Assembly (NCBI RefSeq): GCF_029870595.1
Contig: NZ_JAPDIR010000019.1
Location: forward strand, 1 to 64,000
Length of the DNA: 64,000 nucleotides
DNA from: Sphingomonas sp. CBMAI 2297
GTDB taxonomy: Bacteria > Pseudomonadota > Alphaproteobacteria > Sphingomonadales > Sphingomonadaceae
Reading direction: 5' to 3'
The notes under the pieces are model-generated. The model had not been told where the DNA came from, searched no databases, and was given only the letters and a program-made list of their open reading frames with translations. Numbering within the stretch: the first letter of the stretch is position 1; each line of letters opens with the position of its first letter. Position numbers and translations under genes: made by a program. Positions 9,099-16,947 of this stretch are shown piece after piece.

Positions 9099-9126
9099 TT
9101 GCACCGGATATGTAATGTTGTATCAT
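9099..9126 (+). promoter_or_regulatory. candidate promoter of the TonB-like gene
   Basis: TTGCAC and TATCAT are separated by 16 bases, 46 bases before the start codon. The stretch GTAATGTTGTATCATCGC around the -10 is an imperfect palindrome reminiscent of alphaproteobacterial Zur boxes, but only about 14 of 18 positions fit. Confidence 0.35.
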
Positions 9127-9171
9127 CGCTTTCGCCGGCCTGGACCGGCGTTGGAGATGGAGTGCAACGCC

Positions 9172-9837
9172 ATGTATGCCGAACATCGCTACCAGCCCCA
9201 GCAATCGCGCGCCGTCAGCATCGGGGCGTCGCTGCTCATCAGCGGGGCGATCATCACCGGAATGATCTATTCGGCGCCGAACATCATCAAGCATGTCACC
9301 CCGATCTTCGAGGCGACGCAGATTCCGATCGAGCAGCCGCCGCCCCCCGACCCCCAGCCCATCGACAAGAAGGTGCTGGTGAAGACGCCGACCCAGCCGC
9401 CGATCACCGTGCCCGATCCGATCGTGAAGACCGACCGCGATCCGATCATCAGGACCACGCCGGACATCCCGCCGGTGCAGCCGGACATCGCCAAGCCGGT
9501 CGAGGTCGGCCCGCCGGTCGCCGTCGATCCGCCCAAGCCGGTGCCGGCCCTTATCGGCGCGAAGCGCGATCCGCGCTATGCCGATGCCTTCCAGCCCAAC
9601 TATCCCGCCTCGGAACTGCGCGCCCAGCGCGACGGGCGCGTCGCGGTGCGGGTGCTGGTGGGCCCCGATGGCCGGGTGAAGGCGGTCGAGCAGGTCAGCG
9701 CCACCAGCGCCGCCTTCTTCGAGGCGACGAAGCAGCAGGCGCTGGCCAGATGGCGGTTCAAGCCGGCGACGCGCGGCGGCGTGGCCGAGGAGAGCTGGAT
9801 GACCCTCAGCGTCACCTTCCAGATCAAGGACCAGTAG
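9172..9837 (+). CDS. TonB-family energy transducer
   Basis: The 221-residue protein has the TonB layout: short cytoplasmic N terminus, one membrane helix (about residues 17-35), a proline-rich periplasmic spacer (EQPPPPDPQPIDKK and later PPVQPD repeats), and a C-terminal TonB domain (about residues 140-220: DGRVAVRVLVGPDGRVKAVEQV and RWRFKPATRGG). TonB links inner-membrane proton motive force to outer-membrane receptors. ATG 9172 has GGAGATGGAG just upstream. No exbB/exbD is adjacent. A small membrane protein follows after 67 bp. Confidence 0.9.
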   Translation: MYAEHRYQPQQSRAVSIGASLLISGAIITGMIYSAPNIIKHVTPIFEATQIPIEQPPPPDPQPIDKKVLVKTPTQPPITVPDPIVKTDRDPIIRTTPDIPPVQPDIAKPVEVGPPVAVDPPKPVPALIGAKRDPRYADAFQPNYPASELRAQRDGRVAVRVLVGPDGRVKAVEQVSATSAAFFEATKQQALARWRFKPATRGGVAEESWMTLSVTFQIKDQ

Positions 9838-9904
9838 CGGAACGTCCTTGGCGGAGCGCGGGGGCTGGCTCTCGGGCCTCCGCGCTCCTATCTTCGGCGG
9901 CGAG

Positions 9905-10252
9905 ATGAGCTACCTCCAGAGATTCAACCCCCTGCGCGCATTCGGCGACCTGCGGCGCTGGCTTGCCACCCGCAAGCCCTATGAGCTGTGGTTCATGATG
10001 CTGGCCATGGCGGTCACGCTCGTGATCCTGTGGATGTTCGTGAAGGATTCGAACGTCGCCACACCCTATAAGCGCGACATCATCTATGTGCAGCAATGGC
10101 GGCTCGATCGCAGCGATGCCGATATCAAGGCACAACAGGCCAAGGACCTGCCCGAGGAGCTGAAGCGCAAGGCGGCGATCGAGGCGGCGCAGAAGAAGCG
10201 CCAGGCCGAATTCAAGAAATATGACGATTGGCTGACCAGCCACGGCTTCTGA
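9905..10252 (+). CDS. single-pass membrane protein of unknown function
   Basis: I do not recognise a family for this 115-residue protein. It has a basic N terminus, one strong membrane helix (LWFMMLAMAVTLVILWMFV, about residues 29-47) and a charged, helical C-terminal tail rich in Lys, Ala, Gln and Glu (LPEELKRKAAIEAAQKKRQAE), which may form a coiled coil. The tail's stop overlaps the start region of ribD by 25 bp. The position between tonB and ribD suggests shared transcription but not shared function. Confidence 0.7.
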   Translation: MSYLQRFNPLRAFGDLRRWLATRKPYELWFMMLAMAVTLVILWMFVKDSNVATPYKRDIIYVQQWRLDRSDADIKAQQAKDLPEELKRKAAIEAAQKKRQAEFKKYDDWLTSHGF

Positions 10253-11196
10253 GCGACGCGCGCCGGATGGGCGCCGCGCTCGCGCTGGCCGAGCGCGGGC
10301 GGGGGCGGACCGCGCCCAATCCCAATGTCGGCTGCGTGATCGAGCGGGACGGCATCGTGGTCGGCCGCGGCTGGACCCAGCCGGGCGGTCGCCCCCATGC
10401 CGAGGCGATGGCGCTGGCCCAGGCGGGCGCGAAGTCGCGCGGCGCGACTTGCTATGTCACGCTCGAGCCCTGCGCGCATGAATCGCCGCGCGGGCCGGCC
10501 TGTTCGAGCCTGCTCGTCGCGGCCGGCATCGCCCGGGTGGTGATCGCGCTCGGCGATCCCGATCCGCGCACCAACGGGGCTGGGGCGGCCCGGCTGCGCG
10601 CCGCCGGGATCGACGTGGCGGAGGGCGTCCGCGCCGCCGATGCCCGCCGTTCGATGGCCGGCTTCCTGACGCGGCTGGAAAAGGGGCGTCCGCTCGTCAC
10701 GCTCAAGCTGGCGACCTCGCTGGACGGCCGCATCGCGCTTCCCACGGGCGAGAGCCGCTGGATCACCGGCGCCCAGGCCCGCGCCCATACCCATCTGGAG
10801 CGCGCCCGGCACGAAGCGATCCTGGTCGGCCGCCGCACGCTGGAAGTCGACCGGCCGCGCCTCGACGTCCGCCTGCCCGGACTGGAGGACCGCGCGCCGC
10901 GCCGGCTGGTGCTTTCCGCCACCGGCGATCTGAAACGCCCGGAGGACATTGCGGCGCTGAAGGGTGTCGACCATCTCTTCGTCGAGGGCGGCGCCGAGAC
11001 CGCCTCGGCCTTTCTCCGCGCCGGCCTGGTCGATCGGCTGCTGCTCTATCGCGCGCCGATCCTGATCGGCGAGGGGAGGGTGGCGCTTGGCGATATCGGG
11101 CTCGCCCGGCTGGACGAAGCCCATGGCCGCTGGCGGCTATATGACAGCCGCATGCTTGGCAGTGACAGGATGGAGGTCTACGAGCACGCCTCATGA
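10228..11196 (+). CDS. ribD: bifunctional riboflavin deaminase/reductase RibD
   Basis: RibD carries out the second and third steps of riboflavin synthesis: deamination, then side-chain reduction of the pyrimidine intermediate. The deaminase domain (about residues 1-145) shows the zinc motifs PHAEAMAL and LEPCAHESPRGPAC. The reductase domain (about 150-320) has LKLATSLDGRIALPTGESRWITG and the NADPH-site FVEGGAETASAFL. The start is uncertain: TTG 10228 keeps DARRMGAALALAERG, which aligns with normal RibD N termini, whereas ATG 10267 would trim 13 residues. Neither has a good ribosome site. No FMN riboswitch is visible upstream. Confidence 0.92.
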   Translation: MADQPRLLSDARRMGAALALAERGRGRTAPNPNVGCVIERDGIVVGRGWTQPGGRPHAEAMALAQAGAKSRGATCYVTLEPCAHESPRGPACSSLLVAAGIARVVIALGDPDPRTNGAGAARLRAAGIDVAEGVRAADARRSMAGFLTRLEKGRPLVTLKLATSLDGRIALPTGESRWITGAQARAHTHLERARHEAILVGRRTLEVDRPRLDVRLPGLEDRAPRRLVLSATGDLKRPEDIAALKGVDHLFVEGGAETASAFLRAGLVDRLLLYRAPILIGEGRVALGDIGLARLDEAHGRWRLYDSRMLGSDRMEVYEHAS

Positions 11197-11248
11197 GGAA
11201 GCATGGCCTCCGGTTTGCCGCCCGCGCGCGGCGCAGCAAGGACTCCTG

Positions 11249-11869
11249 ATGTTTACTGGGATCGTCACCGATATCGGCACCGTCGAGACCACGGAGAGGC
11301 AGGGCGACCTGCATGTCCGCGTCTCCACCGCCTATGAAACCTCCGGCATCGATCTCGGCGCCTCGATCGCCTGTTCGGGCGTGTGCCTGACGGTGGTCGA
11401 CAAGGGCGTGGATGCGGGCGGCGGCTGGGTCGCGTTCGACGTCTCGGGCGAGACGACCAGCCGCACCGCGCCGGGCATGTGGGCCTCGGGCCGCAGGCTC
11501 AACCTCGAGCGCGCGCTGCGCCTGGGCGACGAGCTGGGCGGGCACATCGTCACCGGCCATGTCGACGGGATCGGCACGGTGAAGGCGATCGAGGAGATCG
11601 GCGGCTCGCACCATGTCGTCCTCCTCGCCGGACCGGAGCTGGCGCCCTATGTCGCGCCCAAGGGCTCGATCACCGTCGATGGCGTCTCGCTCACGGTGAA
11701 TGCGGTGCGCGATACGGCCGAAGGCGTGGAATTCGACCTCAACATCATTCCCCACACCGCCGCCGTCACTACATTCGGCGCACTCGAAGCAGGGCAGGCC
11801 GTCAATCTCGAGATCGACGTGCTCGCCCGTTATCTGCAGCGCATGGAGGCGCTCCGTGGCAAAGCCTGA
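11249..11869 (+). CDS. ribE: riboflavin synthase alpha chain
   Basis: This 206-residue protein dismutates two 6,7-dimethyl-8-ribityllumazines to riboflavin. It has the diagnostic MFTGIV N terminus and two homologous lumazine-binding barrels: SIACSGVCLTVV with GHIVTGHVDGIG for the first, and SITVDGVSLTVN for the second. ATG 11249 follows AAGGA at a normal distance. The 3' end overlaps the ribBX start by 14 bases, so translation is coupled. In the Gram-positive naming this gene is ribB/ribE; I use the proteobacterial ribE. Confidence 0.95.
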   Translation: MFTGIVTDIGTVETTERQGDLHVRVSTAYETSGIDLGASIACSGVCLTVVDKGVDAGGGWVAFDVSGETTSRTAPGMWASGRRLNLERALRLGDELGGHIVTGHVDGIGTVKAIEEIGGSHHVVLLAGPELAPYVAPKGSITVDGVSLTVNAVRDTAEGVEFDLNIIPHTAAVTTFGALEAGQAVNLEIDVLARYLQRMEALRGKA

Positions 11870-13004
11870 ACGAGCCAATGAACTGGGGCGCCTGAAACAT
11901 GCCTTCCTCTCCTCGCCCGAGGAGCTGATCGACGAGGCCCGCAACGGCCGGATGGTGATCCTGGTCGATGACGAGGATCGCGAGAACGAAGGCGATCTCG
12001 TCATCCCTGCCCAGATGGCGACGCCCGACGCGGTCAATTTCATGGCGCGGTTCGGCCGCGGGCTGATTTGCCTCGCGCTCACCGCGGAGCGGGGCCGCCA
12101 GCTCCAGCTCGAGCCGATGGCGCGCATCAACGGCACGCCGCTGGGTACTGCGTTCACTGTCTCGATCGAGGCGAAGGAAGGCATCTCGACCGGCATTTCC
12201 GCCGCCGATCGCGCGCGCACCGTCGCGGTGGCGATCGACGCGGCCAACGGGCCCGATGCGATCACCTCGCCGGGCCATGTCTTCCCGCTGATCGCCCGCG
12301 ACGGCGGCGTCCTCGTCCGCACCGGCCATACCGAGGCGGCGGTCGATCTCGCGCGGCTCGCCGGGCTCAACCCGTCGGGCGTGATCTGCGAGATCATGAA
12401 GGACGACGGCACGATGGCCCGTCTCGACGATCTGATCGCCTTCGCCCAGTTCCACAATCTCAAGCTCGGCACGATCCGCGACCTGATCGCCTATCGCCGC
12501 CGCTACGACCATCTCGTCGAGAAGCGCGCCGAAACGCGTTTCGAGAGCGAATGGGGCGGCGAGTGGGCCGCGATGACCTTCTGGAACAAGGCGACGGAGA
12601 GCGAGCAGGTCGCGCTGGTCAAGGGCAGGATCGATCCGGCCCGGCCGACGCTCGTCCGCATGCATGCGCTTTCGCCCTTTTCCGACATCTTCGGCGAGGG
12701 CGGCGCGCGCGGCGGGCTGCTGCGCCGCTCGATGGAGATCATCGCCGAGGAAGGCGCGGGCGTCGTGGTCGTGATCAACAAGCCGCGGCCGGACCAGTTC
12801 ACCGTCGCGCTCCAGGCGCGCGCCGGCACGCTCGAGGCCAAGGACATGGACGAGCTGCGCGACTATGGCGTCGGCGCGACGATCCTCACCGAACTCGGCG
12901 TGCAGGACATGATCCTGCTCACCAATACCCACCACACGCTGGTCGGGCTCGACGGCTATGGCCTGTCGATCGTCGGCGAGCGCCCCATCGATACCGGAGA
13001 ATGA
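11856..13004 (+). CDS. ribBX: DHBP synthase with degenerate GTP cyclohydrolase II-like domain (RibBX type)
   Basis: A 382-residue two-domain protein. The N-terminal half (about 15-210) is 3,4-dihydroxy-2-butanone 4-phosphate synthase with DDEDRENEGDLV and VRTGHTEAAVDL. The C-terminal half (about 215-380) aligns with GTP cyclohydrolase II, but where the enzyme has its three zinc-binding cysteines this protein has SPFSDIFGEGGARGG, and there is no cysteine anywhere in that half. GTP cyclohydrolase II activity should therefore be absent, and a separate ribA is predicted elsewhere. GTG 11856 is preceded by GGAGG at six bases, which decides the start. It overlaps ribE. Confidence 0.92.
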   Translation: MAKPERANELGRLKHAFLSSPEELIDEARNGRMVILVDDEDRENEGDLVIPAQMATPDAVNFMARFGRGLICLALTAERGRQLQLEPMARINGTPLGTAFTVSIEAKEGISTGISAADRARTVAVAIDAANGPDAITSPGHVFPLIARDGGVLVRTGHTEAAVDLARLAGLNPSGVICEIMKDDGTMARLDDLIAFAQFHNLKLGTIRDLIAYRRRYDHLVEKRAETRFESEWGGEWAAMTFWNKATESEQVALVKGRIDPARPTLVRMHALSPFSDIFGEGGARGGLLRRSMEIIAEEGAGVVVVINKPRPDQFTVALQARAGTLEAKDMDELRDYGVGATILTELGVQDMILLTNTHHTLVGLDGYGLSIVGERPIDTGE

Positions 13005-13005
13005 C

Positions 13006-13425
13006 TTGGCACGTGTCCTGATCGTCGAAGCGCGCTTCTACGCCCATCTGAACGACCTGCTGCTCGAAGGCGCGCGCGCCGCGATCGAGGCGGCCGGGCA
13101 CCAGCACGAGACCGTGACGGTGCCGGGCGCGCTGGAGATCCCGGGCGCGGTGGCGATGGCCGCCGAGACCGGGCGCTACGACGCGTTCGTCGCGCTCGGC
13201 GTGGTGATCCGCGGCGAGACCTATCATTTCGAGATCGTCTCGAACGAAAGCGCGCGCGGGCTGATGGCGCTGGCGATGGATGGGATCCCGATCGGCAACG
13301 GCATCCTCACCGTCGAGAACGAGGCGCAGGCGCTCACGCGCGCGAAGCCCGACGAGAAGGACAAGGGCGGGGAAGCCGCCAAGGCCGCGCTGGCGATGCT
13401 GGCGCTCAAGAGCCGGTTCGGCTGA
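13006..13425 (+). CDS. ribH: 6,7-dimethyl-8-ribityllumazine synthase
   Basis: The 139-residue subunit condenses the ribityl-pyrimidine with dihydroxybutanone phosphate. Conserved pieces are LIVEARFYAHLNDLL, the phosphate/substrate loop VPGALEIPGAVAMA, and LGVVIRGETYHFEIVSNESARGLM with the catalytic histidine. TTG 13006 follows GGAG at six bases and begins right at the first beta strand; upstream in-frame codons lie inside ribBX. It is the last enzyme gene of the rib operon. Confidence 0.94.
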   Translation: MARVLIVEARFYAHLNDLLLEGARAAIEAAGHQHETVTVPGALEIPGAVAMAAETGRYDAFVALGVVIRGETYHFEIVSNESARGLMALAMDGIPIGNGILTVENEAQALTRAKPDEKDKGGEAAKAALAMLALKSRFG

Positions 13426-13430
13426 CGGCC

Positions 13431-13874
13431 ATGGACATGCCCCCCTCCCGCTACCGCGTAGTGGAGCAGGGGCGCCGGCTGGTCGTGATCGACACGCTGG
13501 CGGGGGAACCGGTCCGCCCGGTTCCCGCCGCGCCCGAGATGCCGGGCGAGAAGCGCCGCCGGATGGAAGCGCCGCGGCCGGCCAGTCCGCCTCCGCCGCG
13601 CGGCCGCGATGCGGGCGGGGAGGGATTCAGCCTGGTCACTGCCCGCTGGTTCGACAATGATGCCCCGCGCTCGATCCGGATCGACCGGGACGGCCAGGCC
13701 CAGCTCGGCATGGCGCTGCTCGTGCTGGTGGTCGTCGCCGGCTTCTTCCTCACCGTCATCGGCTGGCCGGCGGTGATCGTGCTGGGTATCCTGCTGTTCA
13801 ATCCCAAGGCGCGTGGCGGCCTCCGCACCGCCGCCACGGCCTGGCTCACCGCGCTGGACCGGAAGGGCGGTTAG
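13431..13874 (+). CDS. small membrane protein of unknown function
   Basis: A 147-residue protein I cannot assign. The first 75 residues are proline- and arginine-rich and probably disordered. Then comes FSLVTARWFDNDAPRSIRIDRDG, and then two close hydrophobic stretches (GMALLVLVVVAGFFLTVIG and AVIVLGILLF, about residues 93-122), consistent with one or two membrane spans. It begins five bases after ribH, so it is read with the rib operon. It overlaps the convergent reductase gene by four bases. Confidence 0.7.
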   Translation: MDMPPSRYRVVEQGRRLVVIDTLAGEPVRPVPAAPEMPGEKRRRMEAPRPASPPPPRGRDAGGEGFSLVTARWFDNDAPRSIRIDRDGQAQLGMALLVLVVVAGFFLTVIGWPAVIVLGILLFNPKARGGLRTAATAWLTALDRKGG

Positions 13875-14965
13875 ACCGCTGCCGGATAGTCGGTATAGCC
13901 CTCGGCTCCGCCGATATAGAACAGGTCCTCGCGCTGCGGATTGAGCGGCAGCCTCTCGCGCAGCCGGTGCGGCAGATCGGGATTGGCGAGGAAGGTGCGG
14001 CCAAAGGCGATCGCATCGGCCTCGCCGGCGTCGAGCGCTGCCTGGGCATCGTCGCGAAGATAGTCGGCATTGAGCGCCAGCGGGCCCTTGAACGCCTTGC
14101 GCATCACCGGATGGACCGGCGGATGATCGGGCAGCCCGCGCGTGCCGCCCGCCCGCGGCTCGCGCAGCTCGAGAAAGGCGATGCCGATCGCGTCGAGCGT
14201 GGCCGCCGCCGCCTCGAACAGCGCATGCGGGCTGCTGTCGTTGACGCCCTGCACCTCGCCATTGGGGGACAGGCGCACGCCGGTGCGCGTGCCGCCGATC
14301 GTGTCGACCACGCGCTGCGTCACTTCGCGCAGCAGCCGCACCCGGTTCGGGATGGTGCCGCCATAGCCGTCGTCGCGGAAGTTGGAATTGTCGCGCAGGA
14401 ACTGGTCGATCAGATAGCCGTTCGCGGCGTGGATCTGCACCCCGTCGAAGCCGGCGCGGATCGCGTTGCGGGCGGCATGGGCATAGTCGTCGAGGATGCC
14501 GGGGATCTCGTCGGTGCGCAGCGGCCGCGCTTCGCCATAGGGGCGCCGGATCTCGCCGCTATCCTCCGCCGGATAGGTGCGGACGGTGCCGGGCGCGGTG
14601 GTGGCGGAGGCCGAGACGGGTTTCGCGCCGTCCAGGAAATCGGAATGGACCAGCCGGCCCATGTGCCAGAGCTGCGCGACAATGCGCCCGCCGGCTTCAT
14701 GCACCGCTTCCACGATCGGCTTCCACGCATCGGTCTGCGCCTCGTTCCACAGGCCGGGGGCATAGGCCCAGCCCAGGCCCTGCCGGCTGATGCCGGTCGC
14801 CTCGGAGATGATCAGCCCGGCGCTTGCCCGCTGGGCATAGTAATCGGCCATGATCGGCGTGGGCACATGCGCGCGGGTGGCGCGGCCGCGCGTCAGCGGC
14901 GCCATCAGCATGCGGTTCGGCGCGTGGATCGCGCCCAGCTGGATCGGATCGAACAGGCTCGGCAT
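13871..14965 (-). CDS. Old Yellow Enzyme-family alkene reductase
   Basis: A 364-residue FMN-dependent TIM-barrel enzyme of the NemA/XenB type. It reduces activated C=C bonds, and often nitro or nitrate ester groups, with NAD(P)H. Family features are LFDPIQLGAIHAPNRMLMAPLTRGRA at the N terminus, IVAQLWHMGR, the HAANGYLIDQFL substrate-site segment, RLSPNGEVQG, and the C-terminal phosphate-binding region AIAFGRTFLANPDLPHRL. ATG 14965 starts at the usual MPSLFDP; an upstream in-frame extension has no homology. It is divergent from the EamA transporter. Confidence 0.93.
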   Translation of the reverse strand: MPSLFDPIQLGAIHAPNRMLMAPLTRGRATRAHVPTPIMADYYAQRASAGLIISEATGISRQGLGWAYAPGLWNEAQTDAWKPIVEAVHEAGGRIVAQLWHMGRLVHSDFLDGAKPVSASATTAPGTVRTYPAEDSGEIRRPYGEARPLRTDEIPGILDDYAHAARNAIRAGFDGVQIHAANGYLIDQFLRDNSNFRDDGYGGTIPNRVRLLREVTQRVVDTIGGTRTGVRLSPNGEVQGVNDSSPHALFEAAAATLDAIGIAFLELREPRAGGTRGLPDHPPVHPVMRKAFKGPLALNADYLRDDAQAALDAGEADAIAFGRTFLANPDLPHRLRERLPLNPQREDLFYIGGAEGYTDYPAAV

Positions 14966-15021
14966 CGTCGCAAATTCCCTAACGACTGTGACGCCGGCCA
15001 AATAGGTGGCTAAGGGGGCGC

Positions 15022-15951
15022 ATGCATCGTCCCGGGTCCCCAAGAAAAGCTACCGCACCGCAAACCGCCTCTGCGTTGCCGATCGCGGCGCTGCTTGCCG
15101 GCAACATCGCGCTCGCCTTCGGGCCGTGGTTCGTGCGGCTGGCCGATGTCGGGCCGGTGGCGGCGGGCTTCTGGCGCATCGCGCTGGCGGCGCCGATCCT
15201 GGTGGCGCTGGCCTTTGCCGGGCAGAGGCGCCCTTTCGCCCCGGCGCGCGGGCTGTGGCTGCCCATCGCCCTGGGCGGCATCGCCTTCGCGGCGGACCTG
15301 GCGAGCTGGCATGTCGGCATCCTCCAGACCACGCTCGCCAATGCGACGCTGTTCGGCAACTCGGCGACGCTGATGTACCCGATCTACGGCTTCCTCGTCG
15401 CGCGGATGTGGCCGACGCGGACCCAGGGCCTCGCGTTGGCGCTCGCCGCGGCGGGGGCGGGGCTGCTGCTCGGCCGTTCCTTCCAGCTCTCGCCCAAGCA
15501 CCTGGCCGGCGACCTGCTCTGCCTGCTCGCCGGCACGCTCTACACCGTCTATTTCGTGCTGATGGGCAAGGCGCGCGAGGTGGTGGCGCCGCTTCCCGCG
15601 CTCGCCCTTTCCACCCTTGCCAGCCTGTTGCCGCTGCTGGTCGCCGCCCTGGTCGCGGGCGAGCGGTTCTGGCCGCAGCATTGGGGGATCCTGATCGGCC
15701 TGGCGCTCGCCAGCCAAGTGGTCGGCCAGGGGCTGATCATCTACGCCATCGGCCATCTCTCGCCGCTCGTGGTGGGGATTGCGCTGCTCAGCCAGCCGAT
15801 CGTCGCCGGCGCGGTCGGCTGGATCGCCTATGGCGAGCGGCTCGGCCCGGCCGAGCTCAGCGGCGCGGTGCTGGTCGCGATCGCCCTGGTGCTGGTACGC
15901 AGCGGCGGCCCGCGGGTTGCGTCGGAAGCCGGGGAGGCTAAACCGGCATGA
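15022..15951 (+). CDS. EamA/DMT-family transporter
   Basis: The 309-residue protein has ten hydrophobic segments arranged as two EamA repeats of five helices. The DMT pattern FWRIALAAPILVALAFAG lies at the first repeat, and WIAYGERLGPAELSGAVLVAIALVL, the typical end of repeat two, at the C terminus. Family members export metabolites or amino acids; the substrate here is unknown. The stop overlaps the COQ9 start by four bases (ATGA). Confidence 0.88.
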   Translation: MHRPGSPRKATAPQTASALPIAALLAGNIALAFGPWFVRLADVGPVAAGFWRIALAAPILVALAFAGQRRPFAPARGLWLPIALGGIAFAADLASWHVGILQTTLANATLFGNSATLMYPIYGFLVARMWPTRTQGLALALAAAGAGLLLGRSFQLSPKHLAGDLLCLLAGTLYTVYFVLMGKAREVVAPLPALALSTLASLLPLLVAALVAGERFWPQHWGILIGLALASQVVGQGLIIYAIGHLSPLVVGIALLSQPIVAGAVGWIAYGERLGPAELSGAVLVAIALVLVRSGGPRVASEAGEAKPA

Positions 15952-16607
15952 TGGACCTGAAGGACGCGACTCTCGACGAACTGCGTGCCGCGCTCGCGCC
16001 CGAAGTGGCAGCCAATGCGGCGTTCGACGGCTGGAACAACCGCGCGCTCGACGCCGCGGCGGACGGCCTCGGCATCGACCGCGACGTCGCCCGGCTCGCC
16101 TTCACCGACGGGCCGGTGGCGATGATCGATGCCTGGTTCGCCGCGATCGATGCCGCGATGCTCGCCCGCTTCACGCCGGAGCAGTTGGGCAGCATGAAGA
16201 TCCGCGCCCGCATCACCGCGCTGGTCGAGGCCCGGCTCGACCTCGCCGCTCCGCACCGCGAGGCGCTGCGCCGCGCGCTCGCCATCCTCGCCATGCCGCA
16301 GAACGCCGCGCGCGGGGCCCGGCTCGGCTGGCGCGCCGCCGACGCGATGTGGCGTGCCGCCGGCGACACGGCGACCGACTATAACCATTATTCCAAGCGC
16401 ATGACGCTGGGCGCCGTCTATGCCGCCACCATCGCGGTGTTCCTGGACGACGAGAGCGAGGGCCATGCCGAGACGCGCGCCTTCCTCGCCCGCCGGATCG
16501 AGAACATCATGCAGTTCGAACGCGCCAAGGCGAAATGGCTGACCCCGCCCGAGCATCGCTTCAGCCTCTCCCGCTTCATCGGCCGGCTGCGCTACCCGGC
16601 GGTTTGA
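15948..16607 (+). CDS. COQ9 family protein
   Basis: A 219-residue protein with the COQ9 C-terminal domain: DATLDELRAALAPEVAANAAFDGW at the N terminus and, near residues 140-180, DYNHYSKRMTLGAVYAATIAVFLDDESE, which is the most conserved stretch of the family. COQ9 is a TetR-fold lipid-binding protein that presents ubiquinone intermediates to the hydroxylase COQ7. It is translationally coupled to the EamA gene. No other ubi/coq gene is nearby. Confidence 0.9.
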   Translation: MMDLKDATLDELRAALAPEVAANAAFDGWNNRALDAAADGLGIDRDVARLAFTDGPVAMIDAWFAAIDAAMLARFTPEQLGSMKIRARITALVEARLDLAAPHREALRRALAILAMPQNAARGARLGWRAADAMWRAAGDTATDYNHYSKRMTLGAVYAATIAVFLDDESEGHAETRAFLARRIENIMQFERAKAKWLTPPEHRFSLSRFIGRLRYPAV

Positions 16608-16657
16608 TTCAGGGGGACGGGCCAGGACATATCCCACTGGCGCACGGCACTCGCAAT

Positions 16658-16672
16658 TGATAATGACTCGCA
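16658..16672 (+). promoter_or_regulatory. Fur-box-like site upstream of feoAB
   Basis: TGATAAT-G-ACTCGCA has a perfect left half-site and a 4/7 right half-site against the 7-1-7 Fur consensus TGATAATNATTATCA. It overlaps the possible early start codons of feoA (16657, 16663), which supports iron-responsive repression and a downstream feoA start. Confidence 0.55.
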
Positions 16673-16674
16673 GC

Positions 16675-16947
16675 ATGAATGCCCCCGCTGCGATTCCCGT
16701 GCCCGTACCGCTTGCCAGCCTGCCCCGCCACAAGCCCGCGGCCGTCGCCACGATCGACTGGAGCAAGCTGAGCGAGCCCGAGGGCCGGCGCCTGCGCGAG
16801 CTGGGGCTGGACGAGGGCGTCGAGGTCGAGCTGCTCCACAAGTCGGGCCTGCTCGGCGGCGGGCCGATCGCCTGCCGGATCGGCCGCATGATCGTGGCGC
16901 TCCGCCGCCACGTCGCCTCGGCCATCCACGTCAGTCCCGGCGCATGA
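16675..16947 (+). CDS. feoA: ferrous iron transport protein A
   Basis: A 90-residue protein whose SH3-like FeoA domain fills the C-terminal two thirds: RRLRELGLDEGVEVELLHKSG then GGPIACRIGRMIVALRRHVASAIHV. The family supports FeoB at the cytoplasmic side. The start is uncertain: TTG 16657 and ATG 16663 lie inside the Fur-box-like site, so I prefer ATG 16675, although it lacks a clear Shine-Dalgarno sequence. The stop overlaps feoB by four bases. Confidence 0.9.
   Translation: MNAPAAIPVPVPLASLPRHKPAAVATIDWSKLSEPEGRRLRELGLDEGVEVELLHKSGLLGGGPIACRIGRMIVALRRHVASAIHVSPGA

Noticed and set aside
9838..10227. Possible FMN riboswitch before ribD
   Set aside because: The region is coding for the small membrane protein, and I see none of the conserved FMN-element pieces.
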